A DNA stretch of 64,000 bases from positions 143,506,529-143,570,528 of the forward strand of contig OY821518.1 in NCBI GenBank assembly GCA_963682025.1. Reading direction: 5' to 3'. Shown one piece after another: positions 12,827-23,273 of this stretch. A model generated the notes under the pieces. It saw nothing but the letters and a program-made list of their open reading frames with translations, did no database searches and was not told the DNA's origin. Position 1 is the first letter of the stretch. Each line of letters begins with the position of its first letter. Source of the stretch: Cordilura impudica (Eukaryota; Arthropoda; Insecta; Diptera; Scathophagidae). The position numbers were made by a program, and so were the translations under genes.

Positions 12827-13360
12827 GAGCCTATAACTGTAAGTAACGAGTACACATACATATCTTGGTGTTACGTTATCTCCAAAAATGTCCTTTAAAA
12901 AACATTTGGAAAATATAAATATATCCGCTAAAAACTCTATAAACGCAACCTGGAAGGATTTTTTAGCAAAAAAAAGAGATAGGCTTGCCGATCCCCAAAT
13001 GTGGGGATTTTACCTTTTCAAGCTTCAAAGATTTTAAAATTGCCGACATTCACACCCACATATGTATTAATGCTTGAAACTGGTATTGAAAATAACCATA
13101 TTTACACATTAGATTTACACCTTCGTTATATAATAAGAACTCTACACGAATATAATGAAAATCGCTTACCTAACCAGCTTACGAAACTAATAATTGAGAA
13201 AGAGTCTTATTGGTACAAATATCGATGGTGTTGCGTAAGAAGGGCCAATCTGCTTTTTTTTACAAGGGGCAATCTGGTTTTGTTCATCTTGGCACGACAA
13301 GTAAAAAGGGCCAAACTGCTTAATGAAGTACTTCAAAAATTAGATATTTTGTTTTTTTAA

Positions 13361-13849
13361 GGTGCTATTACATGATGTGTTTTTTACATATGTGCTGTCA
13401 AATTTTCCCACAACAAAAGTTGTACACATCGTGTGATACATATGAAACATTGTTTATGTACAATACATGAGGAAAGTCACAAGTACATTTTTCAATTAGA
13501 ACAGGTTCTATTTTTGCATGACAAACGTATGAAAATACAACACTGCTTGTGGCGAAAGAAAAACAGAGTAGATTATAAAGATTAATATTGAAAGAAAAAT
13601 AAATTGTTTAATATTAATTAACAATTCAAAAATATATAACTTTTTTTTAACAATAAATTTTTGTAAATTCACAAATTAAATCAGCTGTTGTTTACCTTTA
13701 GAGGTTATGTCATACGGAAATATATATGCACGTGTGATAGCAAAAATTATGAATCGTATGTAAAAGACAATTTTGACAGACATGAGGAATTTCATATGGA
13801 TAAAAAAAGTGACAGTACATATGTAAAAAACACTTCGTGTAATAGCACC
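13361..13849. mobile_element. MITE-B copy 1 (TTAA-type)
   Basis: Terminal inverted repeats of about 45 bases start GGTGCTATTACATGATGTG and end with the near complement CACGAAGTG...TAATAGCACC. It is flanked by TTAA (13357-13360) and TTTA (13850-13853). The open frames inside are shadows. Confidence 0.8.
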
Positions 13850-13881
13850 TTTACGTGTTTCCACTCGATGTCAGTATGTTA

Positions 13882-14646
13882 GTTATTATACCCTATACCA
13901 CTATGTGGTTTGGGTATAATGACTTTGTGCTGCTGTTTGTAACAACCAAAAATATTTGACCTAGACCCATCTTTAATTATACCGATCGAATCAGAATCAC
14001 TTTCTGAGTTGATTTAACAATGTCCGTCCGTCCGTCTGTGTGTCCATGTAAACCTTGTAATCAAACTGCAGGTCGCAAATATGAACATATTTTGATGAAA
14101 TTTGGTATCTTTTATCGGCCATGGGATGAACGCTATTGAAATTGGTGAGAATCGGTCCATGTTCAGACCTAGCCCCCATACAAATTACCCCTATGAAATC
14201 GACATAGATTGCCATAAGATCCAAATTGTCATATAGATCTTACTCAAATTGGATTTGTATGCGTTCATTACATCCATTAATGAATAGTCCAAAAATGATC
14301 CCTTTGGCCCCATATAGAGCTGCTTCCCGATCTTCACTTAAATCTATTAAAAACAAAAATATTGCACTGATTCTTCTCAAATTTCGTTCGTATATATTTT
14401 TGCAAAATAAAAGAGACTTTACCAAACATGATCAGGATCGGGCCATTTTTGGACCTAGTCCCCATATAGATATATCATCCGATATGAACTTTTTCATATC
14501 TGCAGCCAAAAAAAATTAATAAAAATCCCACTCAAATTTGGTTTTTGCTTATTTTCTATGTCCAGTTAGTTGGGCCTAAGAGATAGAGTTTCTAAACGCA
14601 TGGTATAGGGTATCGTCTAGACCGACTATAATTTTCTTACTTGTTT
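13882..14646 (-). repeat. Dispersed 'repeat C', full copy
   Basis: From ATACCCTATACCACTATGTG to the GTCTAGACCGAC palindrome and TTCTTACTTG at the other end, with the (GTCC)n tract near 14022. It lies inside the TIR element next to MITE-B. Confidence 0.8.
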
Positions 14647-15233
14647 TTATTTGTATCAAATCTTAGAAACATGATTGCAAACAGCAGATTGGCCCTTCTT
14701 ACGCAACACCGTCGATATATTGAAAAGCTAGCACTTGATTTTAGCACAATAAGAATTTCGGAATGTACAACAAAGGAAGACTGGGAACTATTAGGTACAA
14801 TATAACGAATGGCATTAAATTAAGAGAAATGGAAATAAATGAAGAAAAGGCAACTCGAACAACTCGTCTCTATTCAAAGCTTAACTTTAAAGAAAACCAA
14901 ACTTATTTTGAAATCTCAAACAATATAAATGCAATAAGCTATATTTTTAAAGCTAGATGCAATCTTATTGAGCTCAATGGAACAAGATTTCAACAGCAAA
15001 TACAACGTATATGTTCACTATGCAATCTTAATGATACAGAAGATATACTTTATTTTATAGCCAAATGCCCAATTCTCTTTGAGTTCAGATATAAATATTT
15101 TAAAAAGGCTTTCTTAACGGGAAATGATTTGATTTGCTTGCTAAATAATGCAAAAACATATTTTAAACAAATATATCATTTTATTACAGATGCGATGGGT
15201 TATAGAAAGGAACTTATCTCTGAGTCTAATTAA

Positions 15234-15657
15234 GGCCAGTTTACACTATCACACTTTGTAATACGATCTGTCAGAAATTCGAGTATTATGAAAAAGTCGT
15301 ATGATGTAAAAAGCTTTTGTTATGAAATTGACAGTCTGTAGGATTTCATTTTCGAAGTCCGATGGTTTTTGAAACATTTCTAAAAACTTGCCATTTTCAT
15401 CGGACCAGAGTTGTTTTTTTTTGGTAATATTAAAAAAATGGTAAACAAAAACAAAGAAAGTGAAAATAAAATATAAATTTCAAAATAAATTTGCTTATTA
15501 TTCTAAACAGTTGTTTTCATAAGACTTGAGTGTTATGGTGTAAATGGCCTAAGTATGCAGAAATAATGTAGGTACGACTTTATGACAGTCCGATGAATTT
15601 CATCGGATTTTTATTTCGAAAAATCATACGACTGAGTGGTATCATGTAAATGGGCCT
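15234..15657. mobile_element. MITE-D inserted in the LINE 3' end
   Basis: Imperfect inverted ends: AAGGCCAGTTTACACTATCA at the left, and ATCATGTAAATGGGCCTTTA at the right, whose complement matches. TTAA lies at the left junction and TTTA at the right. Internal GTCGTATGA words recur in both orientations. It is non-coding. Confidence 0.6.
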
Positions 15658-15845
15658 TTACTAATTCACCTTGCAAAAAAAAAAAAACATTATTGTAACG
15701 TATTTAACTCTCTTACCGACTGACGACACAATGTCATAGTCGTATGTTCCTTATTATTTTAATTTATATATATTATTCATAAAAATAAAAATGTAATTAC
15801 TAATTTGAATTTGAATAAATAACAATAAATAACTAACTAACTAAC

Positions 15846-16025
15846 AAACGAACATAAAAATGAAAGAAAACATAAAATAACTTCACTTTGACAATTGCGA
15901 AGCAAGAAACAAAAGAGAATTTCAGAGTACATAAAAGTATGTACTGCCATTCTTCTCTCCCGTCTCACTTATAAACTCAAGACTTTCAGCAAGAAAACTT
16001 TCATGTGTAAATACACACTTAGTCG
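15846..16025. mobile_element. MITE-A, right half
   Basis: Continues the intact copy at 17760-17935 (AACGAACATAAAAATG... to AAAACTTTCATGTGTAAATA). The A/C-rich bases at the two junctions suggest a short target duplication from the LINE insertion. Confidence 0.75.
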
Positions 16026-16519
16026 CTTGCCTACTTGCGAGCACAGCTTATGACTGCCAAACTTATGCGTGCTTCTTGTTATGCAAAAAAAAAACATTAA
16101 TTCATCTATCAATACAGTCTTGCACTGCTAGACAACACGAACCCTCCTTTTTTGATGACAGATCTTTGGATTTGCAAAGTCAATTATTTTTATTCATTTT
16201 GAAATCAAACAATTCTTAACAAAAAAAAAGTATAATTCCATTTAGTATAAAAGCATATCTGGAGCAATGCAAACTGATCATGCAGGGGAGATGTGTAAAC
16301 ATCTAGCAATTTTTTAGCTTTCAGTATAATTTTTTCAAATTTTGAGTTGTTATATATATTTAGCCTAGTTTAATTAACTGTTATACTTGTATATTGTTAT
16401 ATTTGTGATTGTGGCATACTTTTTGGATTTTGAATTAGTTTATATTGTGAAATTTTTAACGTTTTTATACTTGAGGGTTGTTGAATTAGCTGCAGCAATC
16501 TTTACACCAATACACTTGT

Positions 16520-17116
16520 ATTGTGAAATAGAATTTTACCCTCCTGAGCGTATAGATGTTTACATATCAAAAAGAAACAATACAAGAAGTCTTTTACATA
16601 CAGCAAATGGACCCAAAGAACGTACAGTGTTTATTTTGAGTAGTAAGGGAGTGGGCAAATCAACAGTGGTTAATACATTTTTTGACCGTGAAGAAAACCC
16701 TAAACCTACATTAGCATTAGAATAATCCTACGGTCGAAGAGCTGGACATTAGCAAAAGCAGGTTCTTAACATGTGGGAGTTGGGTTCATTGGAAAACTCC
16801 GCACAATTATTAAAGGTACCAATAAAAGTCATGGTATAAAAATTTCGCTGCTATTATTATGGTGGATTTATCTCAGCCTCAACGTTTATGGGTAGATTTG
16901 GAAAGTACTTATCGTCGCCTTTCAGAATGCTAACAAAATTCGCAGATGGTATTTTATACGAAAATGCAAAGGAACGTATTAAAAAGGATCATATATATAT
17001 TTACTTTGGACATAATGCCTTTTCCTATTGTAATAGTAGGAGGCAAATACGATTTATTCATGGGATCTGGTAAGATAGCAAAAACGAAATGTAATCAAAT
17101 TATGGAATTATTTTAA
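16520..17116 (+). pseudogene. Decayed dynein-2 light intermediate chain (D2LIC-like)
   Basis: A P-loop region FILSSKGVGKST (about 16633-16668) is followed by DREENPKPTLALE, a TAA where the family has Tyr, then SYGRRAGH, a second stop, and MWELGSLENSAQLL. A shifted frame from about 16840 gives AAIIMVDLSQPQRLWVDLES, and a further one near 17017 gives PFPIVIVGGKYDLF. The order and wording are those of DYNC2LI1, the light intermediate chain of the retrograde intraflagellar-transport dynein. The first P-loop Gly reads Ser. With at least two stops and two frameshifts in 600 bases it cannot make the protein. No intron is evident in the covered part, but whether it is a processed copy or a dead original gene is undecided. 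Confidence 0.75.
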
Positions 17117-17564
17117 TTATCCATCGGATAATAAAATATTTAAATATATGTTATTAAGGATAGGTACCGAAAAGAATATTAGTATTGGACAATTACTATT
17201 ATAATATCTATATCTATCCATATTTTTTATAATTATTATTATAAGTAGTTTCCGGCAACAGTAAATGTTATAAATATTTTATAATAGTTTGTTTAAAAAA
17301 ATCACTTTTCATTCAAAAAACACCGACAAAACATTTTGATCGCGGAATACCTTATTAATCTCCTCATCATGTCGGAACGAATTTAAAAGTCTTATTTATC
17401 GTTCTTCTCTATCGTTTGTCTTGTTCGGCCGTCCACACCTTTTTTGCACACAATGGAGCGGAATACTTCTTAATTTTGTATATCATATTGCACACTTTAC
17501 TCGTTGGTGTCAAATTGTTAAGACAAAAGAGAAAATTCAAAACTGAGAACGGTATTTTAGTATT
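17117..17564. other. Unassigned spacer
   Basis: AT-rich sequence between the D2LIC-like relic and the intact MITE-A. Nothing further is recognised. Confidence 0.4.
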
Positions 17565-17567
17565 TGT

Positions 17568-17935
17568 CCCGGTTTACACATGAAATTTTTCTTTAAGAAA
17601 TTGTTTGAAATTTTGTTTTGAACTTACACACTAAATTTTTGTTTTGAAATTCAAGATTTGTTCGTGTTTGCTTTATCATTTTGTCTATTTATTTTATCAT
17701 TTTATTTCATTAAAATTAGCTTGATTTCAAATTATTGTCTTTCTTAACACAAACGAACATAAAAATGCAAGAAATCGTAAAATTACTTCACTTTGAAAAT
17801 TACGAAGCAAGATACAAAAGAGAATTTCAGAATACATGAAAGTATGTACCCCCTGCCATTCTTCTCTCCCATCTCACCTATAAACTCTAGACTTTCAGCA
17901 AGAAAACTTTCATGTGTGAACACACACTTTGTAGT
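17568..17935. mobile_element. MITE-A, intact copy
   Basis: About 368 bases with inverted ends: GTCCCGGTTTACACATGAAA at the left, and TTTCATGTGTGAACACACAC at the right, whose complement resembles it. It serves as the reference showing that 12622-12826 and 15846-16025 were once contiguous. Confidence 0.75.
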
Positions 17936-18449
17936 TTCACCTGCTGTATCCCAATATTGCTCTGTGTTATAACTCAATTGGATTTGAATTTTTTCTGTTC
18001 CTTCTAATGTATTGGTTATCGGTTTTTTTTACCCGGTTTAATGTGTTTTGTATTGAAAATGCAATTATATTTTTTGGCAATCGACTTTTTAATTCATTAA
18101 AAACTGTTGTTGCTGTTTACATTCTTCTATTTCAAAATGTTTTGTTGTTGAAAGAAACGAGCAGAGTGGTAAAAAGAGTAGTACACAAATTTCTGGTATT
18201 ACACTTTGAGAAATTTAAAAATATCAATACCATTAAAACTAAAATTATATATTCAAAAATAATGAAAGAAATCAAAAAAAAAATGCTAAAAGTTAAAGTT
18301 CTGTGATACTAGTGTTAAGATCAATTTGTGATATCTGTGTACTGTGTTGTCATCATTTATTTATTTTATTTATTTACAATTTCTGTGTCGTGAAGTCCAG
18401 TTTTTTTTTTAGATAAATAAGTGACTACAATTAGTAGGATGTAATATAG

Positions 18450-18545
18450 AATCAATTTAAATAAAATTATACACTCCTGAAGAAGTCTGAAAAAAGCAGA
18501 CGAAACGTTGGGTGAAAAATGAAAATAAATTGATCTTTTTATTTA
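18450..18545 (+). ncRNA. Hammerhead-like motif, possible Penelope-type relic
   Basis: CTGAAGA (18477-18483) fits the conserved CUGANGA box. GTCTG (18485-18489) and CAGAC (18497-18501) can pair as stem II, and GAAA (18502-18505) follows directly, as in the hammerhead catalytic core. There is one extra A between the box and stem II, and stems I/III are not convincing. Penelope-like elements are known to carry hammerhead motifs. No reverse transcriptase or GIY-YIG domain is visible nearby, so this is a weak call. Confidence 0.35.
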
Positions 18546-18755
18546 CACCAAATTTGACCATCATTAGCCCGTAAGGAAACTCCTTTTTACAACAATAATT
18601 CTACATTTAATGGTCACAAAAGAAAAATTTCATAAAAGCAACTTTTTTTTTTAATAAAAGATGCTAAGTTAGCACCTAGAATCTTTTCATAAATTTTGGA
18701 TGCTAAGCGCCAAAAAAGTTGCTAAATCTAGCAACTAAAATGCTAAAATGGCAAC

Positions 18756-18862
18756 ACTGTGCTGATGTTTGTAACTAACAAAAATTTTGAACCTAGACCC
18801 GCCTTTATTATACCAATCTATTCAGAATCAGTCGATGTCCGTTCGTCCGCCCGGTCATGTAA
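18756..18862 (-). repeat. Dispersed 'repeat C', short fragment
   Basis: Contains GTGCTGATGTTTGTAACTAA, TAGACCCGCCTTTATTATAC and a GTCCGTTCGTCCGCCC tract. Both ends are lost. Confidence 0.65.
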
Positions 18863-19195
18863 AACAATTTAAGAAATTGATTGATCGATATTTGGTTTGG
18901 CGTATTTCTAAAGTTTCTCTGGCTCGTCACTCATGCTTGAAAAACCTTAATTTTTAAACCACAATTTTTTAGCAAACAAACACACGTAGATTTAATGCCT
19001 GAAAAAAAAAGGTTCGGGTCCAGAATGGCGCAGAAGCTGTTACTCGCTAGAAATTCTAGTGTGAAAATTTGGCAGCACTACTTACCGTGTTACCAAGTCT
19101 GTATCAAGTGTGAAAATTATATCTTGCAATTAAAATCAGCGCCAGTTCTCCAAAACATATTAATTCGGTTCTTGTTATAAATTACGAATCCTTAA
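18863..19195. other. Unassigned spacer
   Basis: No coding region or repeat recognised between the repeat C fragment and MITE-B copy 2. Confidence 0.4.
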
Positions 19196-19671
19196 AGTGC
19201 TATTACATGATGTGTTTTTTTACATATGTACTGTCAAATTTTCCCACAACAAAAGTTGTACACATCGTGTGATACATATAAAACATTGTTTATGTACAAT
19301 ACATGAGGAAAGTCACATGTACATTTTTCAATTAGAACAGATTCTATTTTTGCATGACAAACAAGTGAAAATACAACACTGCTTGTGGCGAAAGAAAAAC
19401 AGAGTACATTTTAAAGATTAATATTGAAAGAAAAATAAATTGTTTAGTATTAATTAACAATTAAAAAATACATAACCTTTCTTTTAACAACAATTTTTTG
19501 TAAATTCACAAATTAAATCAGCTGTTGTTTACATTTAGAGGTTATGTCATACGGAAATACATACGCACGTGTGATAGCAAAAATTATGACAATTTTGACA
19601 GACATGAAGAATTTCATATGGATAAAAAAAGTGACAGTACATATGTAAAAAACATTTCGTGTAATAGCACC
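19196..19671. mobile_element. MITE-B copy 2 (TTAA-type)
   Basis: Full length. It has the same ends and interior as copy 1, flanked by TTAA (19192-19195) and TTTA (19672-19675). Confidence 0.8.
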
Positions 19672-20021
19672 TTTATATTTTAAGTAAAAAAATTTTAAAA
19701 TAAAAATGTGTTAAAAACTTGCAGCAAAGAGAAACTAAAAAAGAACACAAAAAGTGATGTTTCCTAGCTAATCTCTGTGAAGCCCGAGGTTTTTTCGAGC
19801 GTTGAGATAAGAAATTTGTAGAAATATATAAAATTGCGCCAATTTTACTACATACATATTTTGATAATATTCATCATATTCATCATCATTCTGGATACAT
19901 ATTTTATTATTTCAATTTGATCTTCTGAACAAGTCAGACTTGTGTTGAACAATTTTGTATTGTGCAATAAATAGTATTAATAATAATAATATATAGTATT
20001 AATAATAATAATAAAAAAAAA

Positions 20022-20158
20022 ATGGAAGAAGAAAATGAAATTAATATTGAAGAACTGATTAGAGAAGTTTTTATGCGCCCAGTTATTTGGGACCAAAGGA
20101 CCAAAGGAAATCATCGGAATGAAGGTGCTACAAGAAAGCATATACCTCTTGCAGTAAA
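20022..20158 (+). pseudogene. MADF-domain gene, N-terminal part
   Basis: ATG at 20022 opens a frame whose first residues (INIEELIREVFMRPVIWD, then HRNEGATRK) fit the start of a MADF domain, a Myb/SANT-like DNA-binding fold common in fly transcription factors and in Harbinger-type transposon accessory proteins. The frame runs into MITE-B copy 3 at 20159. The conserved middle of the domain (W..IA) is absent. The rest of the domain is at 21730. Either a split or dead host gene, or a remnant of a transposon-encoded MADF protein. Confidence 0.5.
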
Positions 20159-20656
20159 ACTGCGTTCACACTACCTGTTTTGCTTATGTTTTTCTTAGTT
20201 TTTTAGCACGTGTAATTTGTACACATAGTGTGAACCCTTTCAAACATTGTTTATGTACAACACATTTTGCAAGACATATGTAAATTTTTCAATTAGAGCA
20301 GGTTCTATTTTGGCAAGACAAACAAATGAAAATACAACACTGCTTGTGGCGAAAGAAAAACAGAGTAAATTATAAAGATTAATATTGAAAGAAAAATAAA
20401 TTGTTTAATATTAATTAACAATTAAAAATATATAAAATATATAACTTTATTTTTAACAATAAATTTTTGTAAATTCACAAATTAAATCAGCTGTTGTATA
20501 CATTTAGAGGTTTTGTCATACGGAAATACATATGTACGTTTGAACGCAAAAATTATGAACCGTATGTAAAAAGCCAACTTTGACACACACACGGAATTAC
20601 GTATGGATCGTAAAACTGAATTTATATATGGAAAATACACATAGTGTAAACACACC
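20159..20656. mobile_element. MITE-B copy 3, variant ends
   Basis: The interior matches copies 1 and 2 (GAACAGG/GAGCAGGTTCTATTTT, CACTGCTTGTGGCGAAAGAA), but the ends are CTGCGTTCACACTACCTG and CATAGTGTAAACACACC. Flanked by TAAA (20155-20158) and TTAA (20657-20660). Confidence 0.75.
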
Positions 20657-20660
20657 TTAA

Positions 20661-21560
20661 CAGCGCCCTTTCTTTGATTTTCAAATGTGTTATAACACCT
20701 TCTCTTAGGTGCTCCCAGTCTTCTCTAGAGACACATTCTGCGCAATCCTGATTGTATTACACTCTCTGCATAATTTGTCGATATAATCAAATTTTTGTAA
20801 TATAATTCGGCAGACGGCGATAATTATATTTAAAAAGAGTTTTGATTAAATATCTAAGCTGTAGATCCAAGGTGTATATGTGATTATTTTCTATTCCAGT
20901 TTCTATCATTAATACGTACGTATATGTAAACGTTGGTAATTTAAAAGAAAGAAAAAAACTTTGAAGCTTTTCTACTTCTTCAAAAAGTGTAAATTCCCAA
21001 ACCTGTCCCCCATATGTCTGAATTGCTGTGGTCACACATTGAAAAAGGTTCCACTTAGCTTTCAATGAATTGGCCTTTTTTCCTAGAAAACTGTTCCAAG
21101 TCGCGTTTATATTATTTTTAGCCGATGCTTTTCTTTTCTCTGGGTGTTTGCTGAATGAAATTTTTGGTGTAAGAGTAACTCCTAAATAGGTATATTCTGA
21201 GGCTACTTTTATGGGCTCACCATTATATAAACATTTTTCACGTTCTGCCAATCGACCTCCTTTACGGAACACTACCATTTCTGACTTGTTTAAATTGACT
21301 TCAAGGTTCCATAAAGTGCAGTGCATAGTTGTAATATAATCTGCCAAAAAAAACTATATCGTCAGGATACATAGTAGTCTGACATTCATATTACATATAT
21401 TTACTTCTCCAGTTAGAAAGTCATGCAGATGATTTAAATATATTGAAAAGAGTGTAGGTGATAATAGACATCCCTGCTTTACACCTGATGTGGTATCAAA
21501 TTTTTCCGACAATTCTTTTCCAGTTCATACACTAAAATCAGTTATAATCTTAGATATAAG
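20661..21560 (-). mobile_element. Non-LTR retrotransposon fragment (reverse transcriptase C-terminal half)
   Basis: The minus strand encodes a reverse-transcriptase segment SGVKQGCLLSPTLFSIYLN (about 21430-21510), followed by a broken catalytic region and then VFRKGG, YTYLGVTLTPK, INATWNSFLGK and TGIENNHIYTLDL. It is the same family as the LINE at 12827-15845. It is truncated at both ends; the 3' side abuts MITE-B copy 3. Stops and frameshifts make it non-functional. Confidence 0.8.
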
Positions 21561-21729
21561 TATTTTAAAATATTTACTTCAATATAACAATATTTAAACT
21601 AGAGATTATTGAAAGAAATAGTTTATATTTTATTTCATATTTTGTAATGTTGTATACAATAACGAAATAAATGTAATAAAGAGTAAACTTAAAAAACACT
21701 TTTTATTTCCTTCAATTTATTTTTTTCAG

Positions 21730-22155
21730 CTCAAGAGTTGAAAAAAAAAAGTGGAAAAGTATTCGAGATAGGTACCGAATGGAACGTAAAAAAATTCCTA
21801 TTCAGAAGTCAGGTGATGCTGGATTATATTCTGAGGAACAAAGTTATGAAACATCGACATGGCCGCATTTCGAATCACTAAGTTTTCTCAAAGATCAAAT
21901 AACGCCTCGTAAATTAACCGGAAATTTGGCAGAAACGCGAAAAAACTCCAATGATGAGAACTAATGTGATTTTTCAGACGATTCCGAAGCCACAGCAATG
22001 ATTTTTGAAAAGCCCAAAAAAAAATCCCCAACAAAATGTGCATAGCGATCAAAGAATTTTTAAAATGTTGGACGTTATATTAAAATTGATCACAGAAAAA
22101 AACGAATCTAGCGCAACAACAACAAACGAAAAATTTTTCAGCTATCTGTTATCCC
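21730..22155 (+). pseudogene. MADF-domain gene, C-terminal part
   Basis: After a plausible acceptor (TTTTTTTCAG ending at 21729) the frame reads VEKKKWKSIRDRYRMERKK, then SYETSTWPHFESLSFLKDQ, which is the second half of a MADF domain (KW..IRD.Y ... W.yf..lsFL). A stop at 21962 is followed, in another frame, by an acidic/basic linker and EKFFSYLLSL, which could be the start of a BESS motif. MITE-B copy 4 interrupts it there. The in-frame stop and frameshift suggest a pseudogene. Confidence 0.5.
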
Positions 22156-22159
22156 TTAA

Positions 22160-22641
22160 GCTGCGTTCACACTACGTGTTTTGCTCGTGTTTTTCTTATT
22201 TTTTTAGCACGTGTAATTTGTACACAAACATTGTTTATGTACAACACATTTTGCAAGACATATGTAAAATTTTCAATTAGAGCAGGTTCTATTTTGGCAA
22301 GATAAACATATGAAAATACAACACTGCTTGTGGCGAAAGAAAAACAGAGTAAATTATAAAGATTAATATTGAGAGAAAAATAAATTGTTTAATATTAATT
22401 AACAATTAAAAAATATATAAAATATATATCTTTATTTTTAACAATAATTTTTTGTAAATTCACAAATTAAATCAGCTGTTGTTTACATTTAGAGGTTATG
22501 TCATACGGAAATACATAAGTACGTTTGAACGCAAAAATTATGAATTGTATGTAAAACAGCAATTTTGACACACACACGGAATTACGTATGGATCGTAAAA
22601 CTGAATTTACACATGGAAAATACACATAGTGTAAACACACC
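22160..22641. mobile_element. MITE-B copy 4, variant ends
   Basis: Same subfamily as copy 3 (GCTGCGTTCACACTACGTG ... TAGTGTAAACACACC), flanked by TTAA (22156-22159) and TTTA (22642-22645). Confidence 0.8.
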
Positions 22642-22645
22642 TTTA

Positions 22646-23273
22646 TGGATAGTGTAGGCAGTGATATAGCCAAATAGATTGCAGAATTGCATTGGAGAAT
22701 GTTATACATACATACATATTTCCCGACAATGGGGCTTTTGGTCCTAATTATATGTGTGATGACACAATATGGCCTTATGAGTTGCATTCGATCTTCGATC
22801 TTCGCTGGCTATCGAACATCGACTATCGAATATCAAATTCGTATTATGAGCTGGCAGCACGGTCGTAAATTTCGTTGTACAACGAATTTTCAATCGAACA
22901 CAATTTTGCTTTCGATGCTGGATGGCAGTTTGTAAAATTTATTGAAAATATAAGTTGTAAATTATTTTAATTTCATGAGATTGATCTGCCTTGCGCATTG
23001 CCGCTGCAGTTCATCTGTAGTAGACAGTAATTCCAAAAACGCCTCGTTGCAGTCGAAAATTTGCTATAAATCTGTAAACAAATGGTACCCTTGTCAAAAC
23101 CTCGCATACTTACGTAGTGGAATCCATTTCCAAAATATTGGAAGCATCTCTCATGACAAAGCATTCATCTTCATCAGACGATCATAGAACCATAATTCCA
23201 TGTTAATAAATAATTAATTATTTTTTTCTTTAATAAATTTGTAAACAATGTTTATTTATAGTGCTAGCTGATA
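22646..23273. other. Spacer with possible outer TIR
   Basis: CTTATGAGTTGCATTCG (about 22764) is roughly the complement of CGAAAGTTGCTCATAATAG (about 24156-24175), so a degenerate larger element may enclose the 23274-24042 element. The interior of this stretch has repeated ATCGAACATCG/CTATCGAATATC words. No gene is supported. Confidence 0.3.

Larger units (their letters stand above)
13227..14710. mobile_element. Unclassified TIR element inside the LINE
   Basis: Perfect 28-bp terminal inverted repeats (13227-13254 and 14683-14710; outer bases GGTGTTGCGTAAGAAGGGCC). TCGAT flanks both sides (13222-13226, 14712-14716) and may be the target duplication. Subterminal words like the TIR core (AGGGCCAA.CTGCT) recur near 13264 and 13307. 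All but about 210 bases are two later insertions, so the element itself is a short MITE of unknown superfamily. Confidence 0.8.
12827..15845 (+). mobile_element. 5'-truncated non-LTR retrotransposon, itself interrupted
   Basis: Three LINE blocks are visible: 12827-13226, 14711-15233 and 15658-15845. Block 1 encodes TYLGVTLSPKMSF and TGIENNHIYTLDL, shared with the minus-strand LINE at 20661-21560. Block 2 encodes a Cys-containing tail (RICSLCNLNDTEDILYF). Block 3 is a 3' UTR ending in AATAAATAACTAACTAAC repeats. The upstream reverse-transcriptase core is missing, as in 5'-truncated copies, and the clade is not certain. The frame is broken even after removal of the insertions. Confidence 0.75.

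Noticed and set aside
18007..18306. 99-codon open frame before the hammerhead-like motif
   Set aside because: AT-rich, low-complexity ending in Lys runs; no recognisable domain such as reverse transcriptase or GIY-YIG.
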